A DNA stretch of 38,001 nt from Kribbella albertanoniae. GTDB taxonomy: Bacteria > Actinomycetota > Actinomycetes > Propionibacteriales > Kribbellaceae. The position numbers were made by a program, and so were the translations under genes. The stretch is taken from assembly GCF_004348455.1 (NCBI RefSeq), contig NZ_SMKA01000051.1, forward strand, positions 1 through 38,001, written 5' to 3'. The notes under the pieces were generated by a model that ran no database searches, had not been told where the DNA came from, and saw only the letters and a list, made by a program, of their open reading frames with translations. Position 1 is the first letter of the stretch, and each line of letters starts with the position of its first letter. This document shows, in pieces, positions 21,714-28,873 of the stretch.

Positions 21714-23018
21714 TCAGCCGGTGAGGGCGCGGACTCCCAGGTGGCCGGAGATGGAAGCGTAGCGCTCGGCGTAGAGGGTGGTGCAGCGGGAGGAGGCGCA
21801 GCCGGCGCCGGCGAAGGTGATGCCGCGGATGGTGGCGGTGGTGGAGCTGGGGCGGCTGTAGACGGGGCCGCCGGAGTCGCCGCCGATGATGGCGATCTGG
21901 CCGCCGCGGGTGGCACGGATGACGTAGGTGGTGCAGCCGTCGACGTCGCAGTACTTGGCTGAGGTGGAGCGGACGGTGAGGCCGCAGAGCGACGTACTGA
22001 AGCTGCCGGACTGGCAGACGACGGTGCCTACGCCTGGGTCGGCGCCGCCGGTGACGGTGCGCTTGGAGGCGGAGTCGCCGGGGCCGTCGGTCCAGATCCG
22101 CGCGCCGTAGCTGCTGCCGGTGAGGAGCGACTGGTCGTAGTCGGGGTAGTTGGTGCGGACCGAGGTGGTGCCGTAGAAGTGCGAGCCGGACTTCCAGGTG
22201 GTGCCGACGCCGCCGCAGTGGCCTGCTGTCACGGAGCCGCGCTTGCCGTCGGAACGGCGGACGACGGAGAAGCCGGCCGAGCAGTTCTTCGCGCTGGACG
22301 AGATGCGGGCGCCACCCCAGTGGCCGCCCTTCGGGGTGTCACTCAGTCGGGAGGTCCGCTCGAGACCACCTGCAATCGCCTGTACGCCGGTCAGTCCGCG
22401 CAGGCCCGCGATGGACTCGGCGGAGGTGCTGGCTTCGTCGTACTCGACCTGGATGTTCTCGGTGACCGGGTCGAGGTCGGCACCGAAGGTGGTGCGCTTC
22501 GCGTCGTCGGACCAGGCGCGGGCGCCGACCGTAGTCCACGCGTCGGCGATGGACTTGGCCGAACGGCAACTGGGCTCGAAGCCGACCATCTGTTTGCCGG
22601 CGGCCGGCATGTTCTTGGCGAGGGCGGCGCGGTATTTCTTCTCGTTCAGGACTTTGGTGTCGACGACGACCTTGTAGCCGGTCGTCGCCGTACCGATCAC
22701 GCCGATCACACCCTGGCCCAGCCCGTACGGCAGGCCGGACTTCGGGCGGCCGGTCGCGTCGAGGGGCTCCAGTGAGCGGACGGCGATGCCGATGCCTTCG
22801 CCCATGGTCTCGCCGAGTGGGCGCGGATCCTTGGTCGACGTCGGTTGCGACAGCCGCTTCGCCGCGGCGGCGCTCACACTCGGGCCGCCGTGGGAACAGG
22901 CTGCTGCGGTGGTCGCGGCAGCAGCCTGTGGCCGCCCCGCCGCAGTGGGGGCGAGACCGACTGCGAGGAGTGAGACTGAGCCAAGGGCCAGCAAAGGGAC
23001 GGTGGCTGAGAGTCGCAC
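21714..23018 (-). CDS. Secreted chymotrypsin-like serine protease (streptogrisin type)
   Basis: A 434-residue precursor. A signal peptide (about 1-28) precedes a propeptide-like region to about 230, then an S1 peptidase domain. The triad is visible: His267 in SVTAGHCGG, Asp295 in YPDYDQSLL and Ser382 in GGDSGGPVYS. Paired cysteines flank the His and Ser as in streptogrisins. A long acidic propeptide with Cys41 and Cys151 is typical of self-maturing proteases. GTG 23018 with AAGGAG four bases away is the best start. A TTGACT at the far side of the intergenic gap could be its -35. Confidence 0.9.
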   Translation of the reverse strand: MRLSATVPLLALGSVSLLAVGLAPTAAGRPQAAAATTAAACSHGGPSVSAAAAKRLSQPTSTKDPRPLGETMGEGIGIAVRSLEPLDATGRPKSGLPYGLGQGVIGVIGTATTGYKVVVDTKVLNEKKYRAALAKNMPAAGKQMVGFEPSCRSAKSIADAWTTVGARAWSDDAKRTTFGADLDPVTENIQVEYDEASTSAESIAGLRGLTGVQAIAGGLERTSRLSDTPKGGHWGGARISSSAKNCSAGFSVVRRSDGKRGSVTAGHCGGVGTTWKSGSHFYGTTSVRTNYPDYDQSLLTGSSYGARIWTDGPGDSASKRTVTGGADPGVGTVVCQSGSFSTSLCGLTVRSTSAKYCDVDGCTTYVIRATRGGQIAIIGGDSGGPVYSRPSSTTATIRGITFAGAGCASSRCTTLYAERYASISGHLGVRALTG

Positions 23019-23110
23019 AGGGCTCCTTCATCGGTGGACGACCTCGGTCAATCGTCCGCGCAGAGACTCCGCTCAGTCAATAGGTGATCACCGTCCGCAA
23101 GCAAATTTGA

Positions 23111-23722
23111 CTACCGTGCGCGAGCGTATCTCGCAAGCTCGTGTCCGTCCGCGGCGGCGAACGTGAGCGTGTCCTCGGTGACCGCGATCCGCTTGGCGGA
23201 CTGCAGCACACCGGTGTGCGGAACGTTCTCGCAGCCGATCATGTGCTGCGGGCCGCTCGTCGCGGCGAATTCACCGCGCTGACCGATGGTGAACGTGCCC
23301 TGCAACCCGTTGCACCCGTCCGAACCGGACCAGGTGCCGTCCGCCTTGAAAACCAGGACAGGGTCGTCCGGCCGGGCCGACTTCAGTGCCTTCGTGCCGG
23401 TGATCTGGGTTGCGCGCCACGTGCCGGCGACGGATTTGGCCGAGAGCGGCTGGACCGCAGTCGTCGTCGGGGCTGTGCTCTGGGGGGCTCCGCCGGCGGC
23501 AACCGGTGGCTGCTCCGGGGTGTTGCCGCCGGTGAGAGCAAAGCCGGTGACGGCGACCGCGGCCACTGCGACCGCTGCCGCACCCGAGATCATCCAGCTA
23601 CGGCGGCGGGCTTCACGGACGCCGGTCGCGGCGCGGTCGGACAGACCGGTCGCCTGCGGCACGGAGGCCGCGGCGCGGTCCAGTGTCCCGCGCAGCTCAT
23701 CCTCGAGATCGGTGTTACTCAC
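23111..23722 (-). CDS. META (HslJ-like) domain membrane protein coupled to SigE-type sigma factor
   Basis: A 203-residue protein. About 40 cytosolic residues (DLEDELRGTLDRAAASVPQATG...) lead into one membrane helix (WMISGAAAVAVAAVAVTGFALTGG), a Pro/Thr linker, then an exported META domain: GTWRATQITGT, DPVLVFKADGTWSGSDGCNGLQGTF, FAATSGPQHMIGC. META domains are found in HslJ and in lipoprotein-like stress proteins. The start overlaps the sigma-factor stop by four bases. Such a membrane protein in the place usually held by an anti-sigma factor suggests it restrains the sigma factor, but it lacks a zinc-binding anti-sigma motif. Confidence 0.85.
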   Translation of the reverse strand: MSNTDLEDELRGTLDRAAASVPQATGLSDRAATGVREARRRSWMISGAAAVAVAAVAVTGFALTGGNTPEQPPVAAGGAPQSTAPTTTAVQPLSAKSVAGTWRATQITGTKALKSARPDDPVLVFKADGTWSGSDGCNGLQGTFTIGQRGEFAATSGPQHMIGCENVPHTGVLQSAKRIAVTEDTLTFAAADGHELARYARAR

Positions 23723-24213
23723 GACAACCTCTCATCAACACGGTTGGTCTGTCTGGTCTTCCGGAGCGTCGCCAGCCCGCGGCTGGCCGTCGCCCGGACG
23801 GAGGACGGTTTGATGCCGAGCAACTCGGCGATCGTGCGGTCGTCCAGGTCCTGGTAGTAGCGCAGCACCAGAACGACCCTCTCCCGGGCCGACAACTCCT
23901 GCAGGGCATGCCAGAGGTCGTCGGAATCCACGATGCCGGTGGCGGGATCGGGCACCGTGCTGTGCGGGTCGACGTCGGCCGTCGGCGCCTCGGTGAACGA
24001 GCGCCGGCGCGTCATCGACAGATACTCGTTGACCAGGATCCGCCGTACATAGTGATGCGGGTCGTCGGCCTTGCGCACCTTGCGCCAGGACCGGAACGCC
24101 TGCATCAGCGCGATCTGGGCCAGGTCCTCGGCTCGCTGGTAGTCGCCGGAGACGGTGAAACCGAGCCGCACCAGTTCCTGTCCGCGCGCGGACACGTACT
24201 CCTCGAACTCCAC
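23719..24213 (-). CDS. SigE-family RNA polymerase sigma factor
   Basis: A 164-residue ECF-type sigma factor of the actinobacterial SigE family. Region 2 is FEEYVSARGQELVRLGFTVSG then AEDLAQIALMQAFRSWRKV, region 4 is LWHALQELSARERVVLVLRYYQDLDDRTIAELLGIKPSSVRATASRGLATLR. Length is typical. GTG 24213 follows GGGGAG at six bases. Two head-to-tail palindromes at 24247-24270 lie upstream. It overlaps by four bases with the META-domain membrane gene, so the two are one operon. Confidence 0.93.
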   Translation of the reverse strand: MEFEEYVSARGQELVRLGFTVSGDYQRAEDLAQIALMQAFRSWRKVRKADDPHHYVRRILVNEYLSMTRRRSFTEAPTADVDPHSTVPDPATGIVDSDDLWHALQELSARERVVLVLRYYQDLDDRTIAELLGIKPSSVRATASRGLATLRKTRQTNRVDERLS

Positions 24214-24246
24214 TCGCCACTCCCCGGCTGGGCGTACAACACCTCA

Positions 24247-24270
24247 CATCTATTAGATGCATCGAGATGC
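24247..24270. promoter_or_regulatory. Tandem palindromes upstream of the sigma factor gene
   Basis: CATCTATTAGATG (24247-24259), symmetric around one T, is followed directly by GCATCGAGATGC (24259-24270), arms GCATC and GATGC. They lie 34-57 bases upstream of the sigE start in an otherwise GC-rich gap and could be a promoter-linked operator. Confidence 0.4.
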
Positions 24271-24362
24271 TCAGAGTGCTGCACAGGTGCTGCATTGGTT
24301 GCCGCACAGTCTGATCTCACCGTGCCGGCTTGAGGCTGCCTTCAGTTGCTGAGTGTCACCGG

Positions 24363-24396
24363 GCGGTCCAGACCGGGGTGAACCGGTCTGGACCGC
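24363..24396. terminator. Hairpin terminator of the DUF3558 gene
   Basis: A perfect 14-bp stem (24363-24376 with 24383-24396) over a six-base loop, 48 bases after the minus-strand DUF3558 stop. There is no T-run, as is usual in this genome type. Confidence 0.65.
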
Positions 24397-24444
24397 GGGT
24401 GTGACCCGGTCCGGACGGCTTCGGGGGGCGCGTCCGGCGCAGGG

Positions 24445-25053
24445 TCAGCGCAGGCCGAGCGACTTGATCAGCTCGGGGGTCGCCTGGCGCGGCGCCGGCA
24501 GTGCGCCGGGCTTGCCCTGGCCTTCCAGCGAGGTCGCGACCAGGCGGCGGCAGCCGAAGGATTCCACGGTGACGGAGAGCACGCCGCGGTCGTTGTCGGT
24601 GAACCGCAGGACCCAGGTCGGTCCGAGCTCCTTGGTGCAGAAACCCGGCTTCTTCGCGACCGGCGGCGCCGCGTTGACCAGCCCGAACAGCTGGGTCGCC
24701 TGCGCTGCGGTGCGCTTGGTGGTCACGTTGGCGTAGGTCTGGCCGGCCGCGGCCTCGTCGTACTGGCAGATCGTCACGGAGACCGGCTGGAACAGGGACT
24801 TGGCCGTCCCGGTCCCCCAGGCCACCTTGTCGGTGGCGGTCTTGACCGCCGCGATGGTGTCGGGGCAGTCCATGCTCGGGGTACCGCTGGGAGTGCTGGG
24901 CGTGCTTGGGGTCGGCGTGCTGCTGGTCGGTGTACCGGTGGGCTGGGCGGCGGGCGGGGGCGAGGCGTTCTCGGAACCGCAGGCGGCGGTCAGCCCGAGA
25001 ACAGCCACGACAAACGTCGCACCGATCAGGCCCCGTGTCCGTAGTGCGCTCAC
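24445..25053 (-). CDS. DUF3558-like lipoprotein
   Basis: A 202-residue lipoprotein. Signal peptide FVVAVLGLTAACGS has lipobox LTAAC with Cys25 as acylation site. A Ser/Thr/Pro linker (about 30-60) leads to a domain with MDCPDTIAAVKTATDKVAW, ICQYDEAAAGQTYANVTTKR and FGCRRLVATSLEG, three conserved-looking cysteines, resembling actinobacterial DUF3558 lipoproteins of unknown function. ATG 25053 is the natural start. Divergent from the gene at 25229. Confidence 0.78.
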   Translation of the reverse strand: MSALRTRGLIGATFVVAVLGLTAACGSENASPPPAAQPTGTPTSSTPTPSTPSTPSGTPSMDCPDTIAAVKTATDKVAWGTGTAKSLFQPVSVTICQYDEAAAGQTYANVTTKRTAAQATQLFGLVNAAPPVAKKPGFCTKELGPTWVLRFTDNDRGVLSVTVESFGCRRLVATSLEGQGKPGALPAPRQATPELIKSLGLR

Positions 25054-25214
25054 GACTGGGTCCTTCCGGTTGGCAAGGTCCTCATGATGGTCGACAGGAG
25101 TCTCATGACGGGTGCCAAACCATCACGGCGGCGCGTCGTTCAGGTCACACGACTCGATCGTGCGGCAACCGAACCCGACCTGTAACGCGCACGCGCTGTA
25201 CGCCGTTTGCCGAC

Positions 25215-25220
25215 TACGAT
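25215..25220 (+). promoter_or_regulatory. -10 box of a leaderless gene
   Basis: TACGAT eight bases before GTG 25229, with no ribosome site between. This fits transcription starting at or next to the start codon. Confidence 0.55.
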
Positions 25221-25228
25221 GCTGTCCC

Positions 25229-25933
25229 GTGGGCCGCAACGACGACAGAGCCGGTACGGCGCAGCGCGAACGCGACGAGTGGCAGCTCGGCATCGACTGG
25301 GCGCGCTGGCTGCTGTCCGGGAACCACCCGCAGCCGTTGACCATCTACGGTCTCGTCCTCGAACCGGGTGAGGTCGCGTACGTCAACACACCCGCGCACT
25401 ATGCCCGCCTGTACCGGGGGAGTGGGCGCTACACGCAGAGCGGTGGCTTCATCATCGGTCACCCGGCACTCGTCGTCGGAGCATTGGCTGCCAACGCTGC
25501 CGTCAATGCGAGCCGCAAGGCGGCAGCAAAGCGCAACACCGAGCTGATGTGGCGAGACCTGCAAGAGGTTCCCACCGTCGCGACGAACTACCGGATCCTC
25601 TGCCAACTGCCGGGCCGCGGCTGGTTGAGCTTCTACTACAACTCGGTGCAGGAGTTCTATCCCGATCCGGTCAACTGGCAGATCACCTTCGGATTCCAGA
25701 ACGCCGAACCGCTCCAGCTCGGCGGTCTGGCTGTGCCGACCCTGTCCATCCTGACCGCATGGTGCGTGCTCGGCAGCGACCGCTGGCACGGCGAACCGGG
25801 CATCCAGCCGCTACTCCAAGCCGCCACCGCTCCCCAGATCGACCCATACGCCGTCCAAGGCGAGGTGGTCGCCGAGCAGCCGCGCGAACTCGGCACAGGC
25901 GAGCCCCGCGGACTCGGTAACCTGGAACCATGA
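25229..25933 (+). CDS. Hypothetical protein of actinobacterial core type
   Basis: A 234-residue protein I cannot name. Sequence shows a soluble N-terminal part (LTIYGLVLEPGEVAYVNTPAHYARLYRG), a short hydrophobic segment (FIIGHPALVVGALAANAAVN), a basic patch (ASRKAAAKRN) and a beta-rich domain (NYRILCQLPGRGWLSFYYNSVQEFYPD) ending in an acidic tail. It could be membrane-attached. GTG 25229 is chosen since a TACGAT stands eight bases upstream and no ribosome site is seen, suggesting a leaderless mRNA. Its last bases overlap the next small gene (ATGA). Confidence 0.75.
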   Translation: MGRNDDRAGTAQRERDEWQLGIDWARWLLSGNHPQPLTIYGLVLEPGEVAYVNTPAHYARLYRGSGRYTQSGGFIIGHPALVVGALAANAAVNASRKAAAKRNTELMWRDLQEVPTVATNYRILCQLPGRGWLSFYYNSVQEFYPDPVNWQITFGFQNAEPLQLGGLAVPTLSILTAWCVLGSDRWHGEPGIQPLLQAATAPQIDPYAVQGEVVAEQPRELGTGEPRGLGNLEP

Positions 25934-26070
25934 CAAGCCCGTACGAGGACGACGATCCGGTGCTGCCCGATCAGACCCGCGACGACGACCCGCGGGGCTG
26001 GGGCGAGAACGACCCCACCACCGACGACGACGAACGCATCCTCCGCGAGGTCCCCCCACACCACGGATGA
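25930..26070 (+). CDS. Small acidic protein (46 aa)
   Basis: A 46-residue protein, MTSPYEDDDPVLPDQTRDDD followed by PRGWGEN, a DDDE run and the C-terminal ERILREVPPHHG. The WGE...DDDERILREVPPHH pattern is like small proteins found beside homologous genes in Streptomyces, from memory. Its ATG overlaps the stop of the preceding gene and its TGA overlaps the next start, so all three are translated in series. Role unknown; its acidity and lack of hydrophobic core suggest an intrinsically disordered protein. Confidence 0.72.
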   Translation: MTSPYEDDDPVLPDQTRDDDPRGWGENDPTTDDDERILREVPPHHG

Positions 26071-26723
26071 GCCCAACGGTTCTCCTCGTCCATGGAGGTC
26101 TGTGGGATCCCATGGACGCCGAGAGATTCTGGGGTACGACGGGTATCACCGCCGGACTCACGTCTGCCGGTCTGACCGTGCTGGCCCCGGACCGTCCGAA
26201 GTATCCGACTGGCTGGGACATCGAGTTCGAAGCCCTCGGCGAGCTCCTGGCGAACCACGCCGAACCGCTCACCGTCGTCGGCGCATCCAATGGATGCACA
26301 GTTGCTGCCCGGATGGCGCTGGTCTACCCCGACGTTGTCGCGCGACTTCTTCTTGCGTGGCCGGCGACTTGCGGAGACTTCGAGGTCGACAAGCGCACGC
26401 GGGCCGGTCTGCACGGTCTTGGTTGCGTGCCCAAAGATGCGGATGACCTGCTGGCCGGTGGAACTTTGCGCGGCACAAGCGATGATGAGCTCCGTGGGTT
26501 GGCGAGGATCCCAGTAGCCGTCCTTCCCTCGGTGCCTGAGAATCCGATGCATCAGCGCAGGACCGTCGACGGGCTGCTGCAGTTGGTGCGGGGATGTCGC
26601 GAGCTGCCGGGCTGTCCTGAACCGCCGCGGCCCGACTTCCCGCCGTACCTGGCGCAGGTAGTGGCGACAATCGTGGAGTTTGTGAGTGGAGAGGTCAGGC
26701 GTGGAGCTGCGGGGGGTTTCTGA
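26067..26723 (+). CDS. Alpha/beta hydrolase
   Basis: A 218-residue alpha/beta-hydrolase fold protein. The first strand and oxyanion region are PTVLLVHGGLWDP, and the nucleophile elbow is VVGASNGCTVA, with Ser in GASNG. The final part with the catalytic His is less clear (VLPSVPENPMHQRRTVD). No signal peptide; substrate not predictable. ATG 26067 overlaps the TGA of the small acidic protein, and its end overlaps the next GNAT gene. Confidence 0.85.
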   Translation: MSPTVLLVHGGLWDPMDAERFWGTTGITAGLTSAGLTVLAPDRPKYPTGWDIEFEALGELLANHAEPLTVVGASNGCTVAARMALVYPDVVARLLLAWPATCGDFEVDKRTRAGLHGLGCVPKDADDLLAGGTLRGTSDDELRGLARIPVAVLPSVPENPMHQRRTVDGLLQLVRGCRELPGCPEPPRPDFPPYLAQVVATIVEFVSGEVRRGAAGGF

Positions 26724-27183
26724 GCAGTACGACGTTTTGGTTGCGAGTTGGGCTGTGGATGCGGTTGAGGTTGGGTTGTTGGCGGGGCGGATGGAGTTTC
26801 CGTTTCCCAGCGAGCTGACCGGTAGCTGGCGCCGGGCTGCGTCGGATGTTCAGTCGTATCTGTTGTTCGACGGCGACCGGCCGGTGGGGTACGGCGAGGT
26901 GTGGGTGGATGACGATGAGGACGAGGTCGAGTTGGCCCGGATCATCGTTGATCCGGCGGTCCGCGGTCGTGGGATCGGATCGGCGCTGATCCAGGCGCTG
27001 CTCGGCCCGGCTCGGGATGCTGGGAGGTCGGAGATCTTCTTGCGGGTCCGTCCGGAGAACGCGGCCGCGATCCGGACCTACCTGCGGTGTGGTTTCGCCG
27101 ACGTTCCGCAGGCCTCGATGGATGAGTGGAACGTCGGCCAACCGATCGCGTACCGCTGGATGCGGTACGGCGGGAGCAACTGA
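26701..27183 (+). CDS. GNAT-family N-acetyltransferase
   Basis: A 160-residue GNAT. The acetyl-CoA loop is ARIIVDPAVRGRGIGSALIQALL (R/Q-x-x-G-x-G/A), preceded by PVGYGEVWVDD and followed by IFLRVRPENAAAIRTYLRCGF. GTG 26701 is preferred because GAGAGG lies upstream and the homology-like part begins there; it overlaps the hydrolase gene. Its stop and that of mscL are one base apart in the palindrome TGAGTCA. Confidence 0.88.
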   Translation: MELRGVSEQYDVLVASWAVDAVEVGLLAGRMEFPFPSELTGSWRRAASDVQSYLLFDGDRPVGYGEVWVDDDEDEVELARIIVDPAVRGRGIGSALIQALLGPARDAGRSEIFLRVRPENAAAIRTYLRCGFADVPQASMDEWNVGQPIAYRWMRYGGSN

Positions 27184-27184
27184 G

Positions 27185-27577
27185 TCAGGAGCGCTGGCGC
27201 AGGGAGTCGCGGATCTCGGTCAGCAGCTGCTGGTCGGTGGTCAGCGGCTCGTCGTCCGGTGCCGGCTCCTGGCCACGCTTGCGACGCTCGGCCAGCTTGT
27301 TCAGCGGCATCACGATGACGAAGTAAACCGCCGCCGCGACGGTCAGGAAGTTGAAGATCGCCTGCAGGATGAGCCCGATCCTGAAGTCCGCATTGTTGAT
27401 CTGGAACGTCCAGACGTCGCTGATGTCCGGCTTGCCGAAGATGGCGGCGATCAACGGTGTGATTAGGCCGGCGACGATCGACTCGACGATCTTGACGAAC
27501 GCCGCACCGATGACGAACGCAACGGCGAGGTCGACGACGTTGCCGCGCATGATGAATTCTTTGAAGCCCTTGAGCAT
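27185..27577 (-). CDS. mscL: Large-conductance mechanosensitive channel MscL
   Basis: A 130-residue channel protein. It starts LKGFKEFIMRGNVVDLAVAFVIGAAFVKIVESIVAGLITPLI, the highly conserved first helix, then a short loop (ISDVWTFQINNADFRIG), the second helix (LILQAIFNFLTVAAAVYFVIVMPLNKL) and a basic C-terminal helix (EIRDSLRQRS). MscL forms a pentamer that opens under hypo-osmotic shock. ATG 27577 with GGAGG eight bases upstream is the start. Convergent with the GNAT gene. Confidence 0.97.
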   Translation of the reverse strand: MLKGFKEFIMRGNVVDLAVAFVIGAAFVKIVESIVAGLITPLIAAIFGKPDISDVWTFQINNADFRIGLILQAIFNFLTVAAAVYFVIVMPLNKLAERRKRGQEPAPDDEPLTTDQQLLTEIRDSLRQRS

Positions 27578-27662
27578 TTGGAGTGCCTCCACGAAGCGGA
27601 TGTTGTACTCCGGTCAACGTAGGACTGCACCGCAGGTCACGCGAGGGCACGCGCCGCAGTGA

Positions 27663-28274
27663 TCAGCTCGTATCGGGTGTCAGTGCGACGCTGATTCTGG
27701 AATTCGTCGTGGCCTGGGCCAGCCTGGCGGCAACAGCGGGGGAGACGGCTGTCACGATCAGGGCACCGGTCGATCGTGAGGTCGGCAGGGCGATCACGCG
27801 GACGGCGTGAGCCACGAGACCGGCGGACGCGGTCGCCGTACTGGTGCCGGCGTAAAGGTCGAGGCGATCGCCGACCCGGAGCAGCGCACCGACCTCGGCG
27901 TCGTCGATGCGGAACGGGTACGCAACCGACCCGGACGGGACGAGACCTGGGCCGAGGAAGCGGGCGTCGGTGAGTGGTTCGCCGGCTCTGACCGGCCCGG
28001 TCAATACGCGAGCGGCAAGATCTGCGCCGGGTCTCAACGCTCCCGTGGGCACGGCATCGGCCGGGAGTTCGAGCGAGCGCAGGTGATCCGGAGCGGGCAC
28101 AGCTCCGCCGGGTAGGTCGCGCGCCGCGGCCAGGACGGCGACTGTTGGAGGAGCGGCGGGGGTGAGAGAAGTGAGGCCGAAGTAGACGGCGGCCGCCGCG
28201 GCGACACCGGCCAGGAGACGGCGGTGCCAACGGGCAGCTCGGGACAGATCGCGAAGGAACGTAAGGCTTTTCAT
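27663..28274 (-). CDS. SAF-domain protein (CpaB/RcpC-like)
   Basis: A 203-residue protein with a basic N-terminus and one membrane helix (about 18-38, WHRRLLAGVAAAAAVYFGLTSL), then a SAF domain: VAVLAAARDLPGGAVPAPDHLRSLELPADAVPTGALR, and a second copy-like region with VGALLRVGDRLDLYAG. In Flp pilus systems CpaB/RcpC binds the cell wall, but no pilus genes are adjacent here. ATG 28274 is the only start upstream of the helix. It lies 55 bases after the FmdB gene; a perfect DnaA-box-like sequence is in that gap. Confidence 0.8.
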   Translation of the reverse strand: MKSLTFLRDLSRAARWHRRLLAGVAAAAAVYFGLTSLTPAAPPTVAVLAAARDLPGGAVPAPDHLRSLELPADAVPTGALRPGADLAARVLTGPVRAGEPLTDARFLGPGLVPSGSVAYPFRIDDAEVGALLRVGDRLDLYAGTSTATASAGLVAHAVRVIALPTSRSTGALIVTAVSPAVAARLAQATTNSRISVALTPDTS

Positions 28275-28312
28275 GCCAGAGAAAGTACGAGTTTCTCCGG
28301 CACTCCCTTCAG

Positions 28313-28321
28313 TTATCCACA
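28313..28321 (+). promoter_or_regulatory. DnaA-box-like sequence
   Basis: TTATCCACA, an exact match to the classical DnaA box, lies between the SAF and FmdB genes. It is a single copy and probably not an origin. Confidence 0.25.
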
Positions 28322-28329
28322 GGCCAAAA

Positions 28330-28668
28330 TCAGGCGGCGCTGGAGGAACTGGACGAGCTGCCCTTGCTCGGCGACGACGACGAGGAGTCCGAGGACTTCG
28401 CTGCGGGCTTGGAGTCCGACGAGGACGAGGACGAGGACGAAGACGACGTCGAGGACGACTCCGACTTGGCCGGGACCGCGCTCTTACCGGACGAGCGGCT
28501 GTCGGTGCGGTAGAAACCGGACCCCTTGAAGACAACACCCACCGCGTTGAAGACCTTACGCAGCGTGCCCTGGCACGCGGGGCAGACGGTCAGCGCGTCG
28601 TCGGTGAAGCTCTGCCGCACCTCGAGCGCCTCACCACAGTCGGTGCACTGGTACTGGTACGTGGGCAC
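28330..28668 (-). CDS. FmdB-family zinc ribbon protein
   Basis: A 112-residue protein. Residues 1-40 form the FmdB/CxxC zinc ribbon: MPTYQYQCTDCGEALEV, then VCPACQGTLRKVFNAVGVVFKGSGFYRTD, with four zinc-binding Cys in two CxxC pairs. The remaining half is a Ser-rich tail of low complexity. Proteins of this type regulate amidase and formamidase genes in other bacteria but their role is mostly unknown. It is upstream of the SAF gene on the same strand, and divergent from the penicillin acylase gene. Confidence 0.9.
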   Translation of the reverse strand: MPTYQYQCTDCGEALEVRQSFTDDALTVCPACQGTLRKVFNAVGVVFKGSGFYRTDSRSSGKSAVPAKSESSSTSSSSSSSSSSDSKPAAKSSDSSSSSPSKGSSSSSSSAA

Positions 28669-28860
28669 GGTTGGTTCCCTTCAGGCCGCTGGCACTCCTA
28701 CTACTCGACTGCTAATAATGCGTCAGCGCCCCGAAGTATTCCAAACTCCCGTCTCAACTGCGCCCCGCAGCGCTCCCCGGACGCAGTGCGACGACCCCTC
28801 AGAACGCAGAGCAACGCAAAGTTCACCGGGACCCCATTTGGGGCCAGGGGCCGCATTCTC

Positions 28861-28866
28861 TACGGT
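28861..28866 (+). promoter_or_regulatory. -10 box of leaderless penicillin acylase gene
   Basis: TACGGT seven bases before GTG 28874. No ribosome site lies between, so a leaderless mRNA is likely. Confidence 0.5.
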
Positions 28867-28873
28867 TGGGTCC

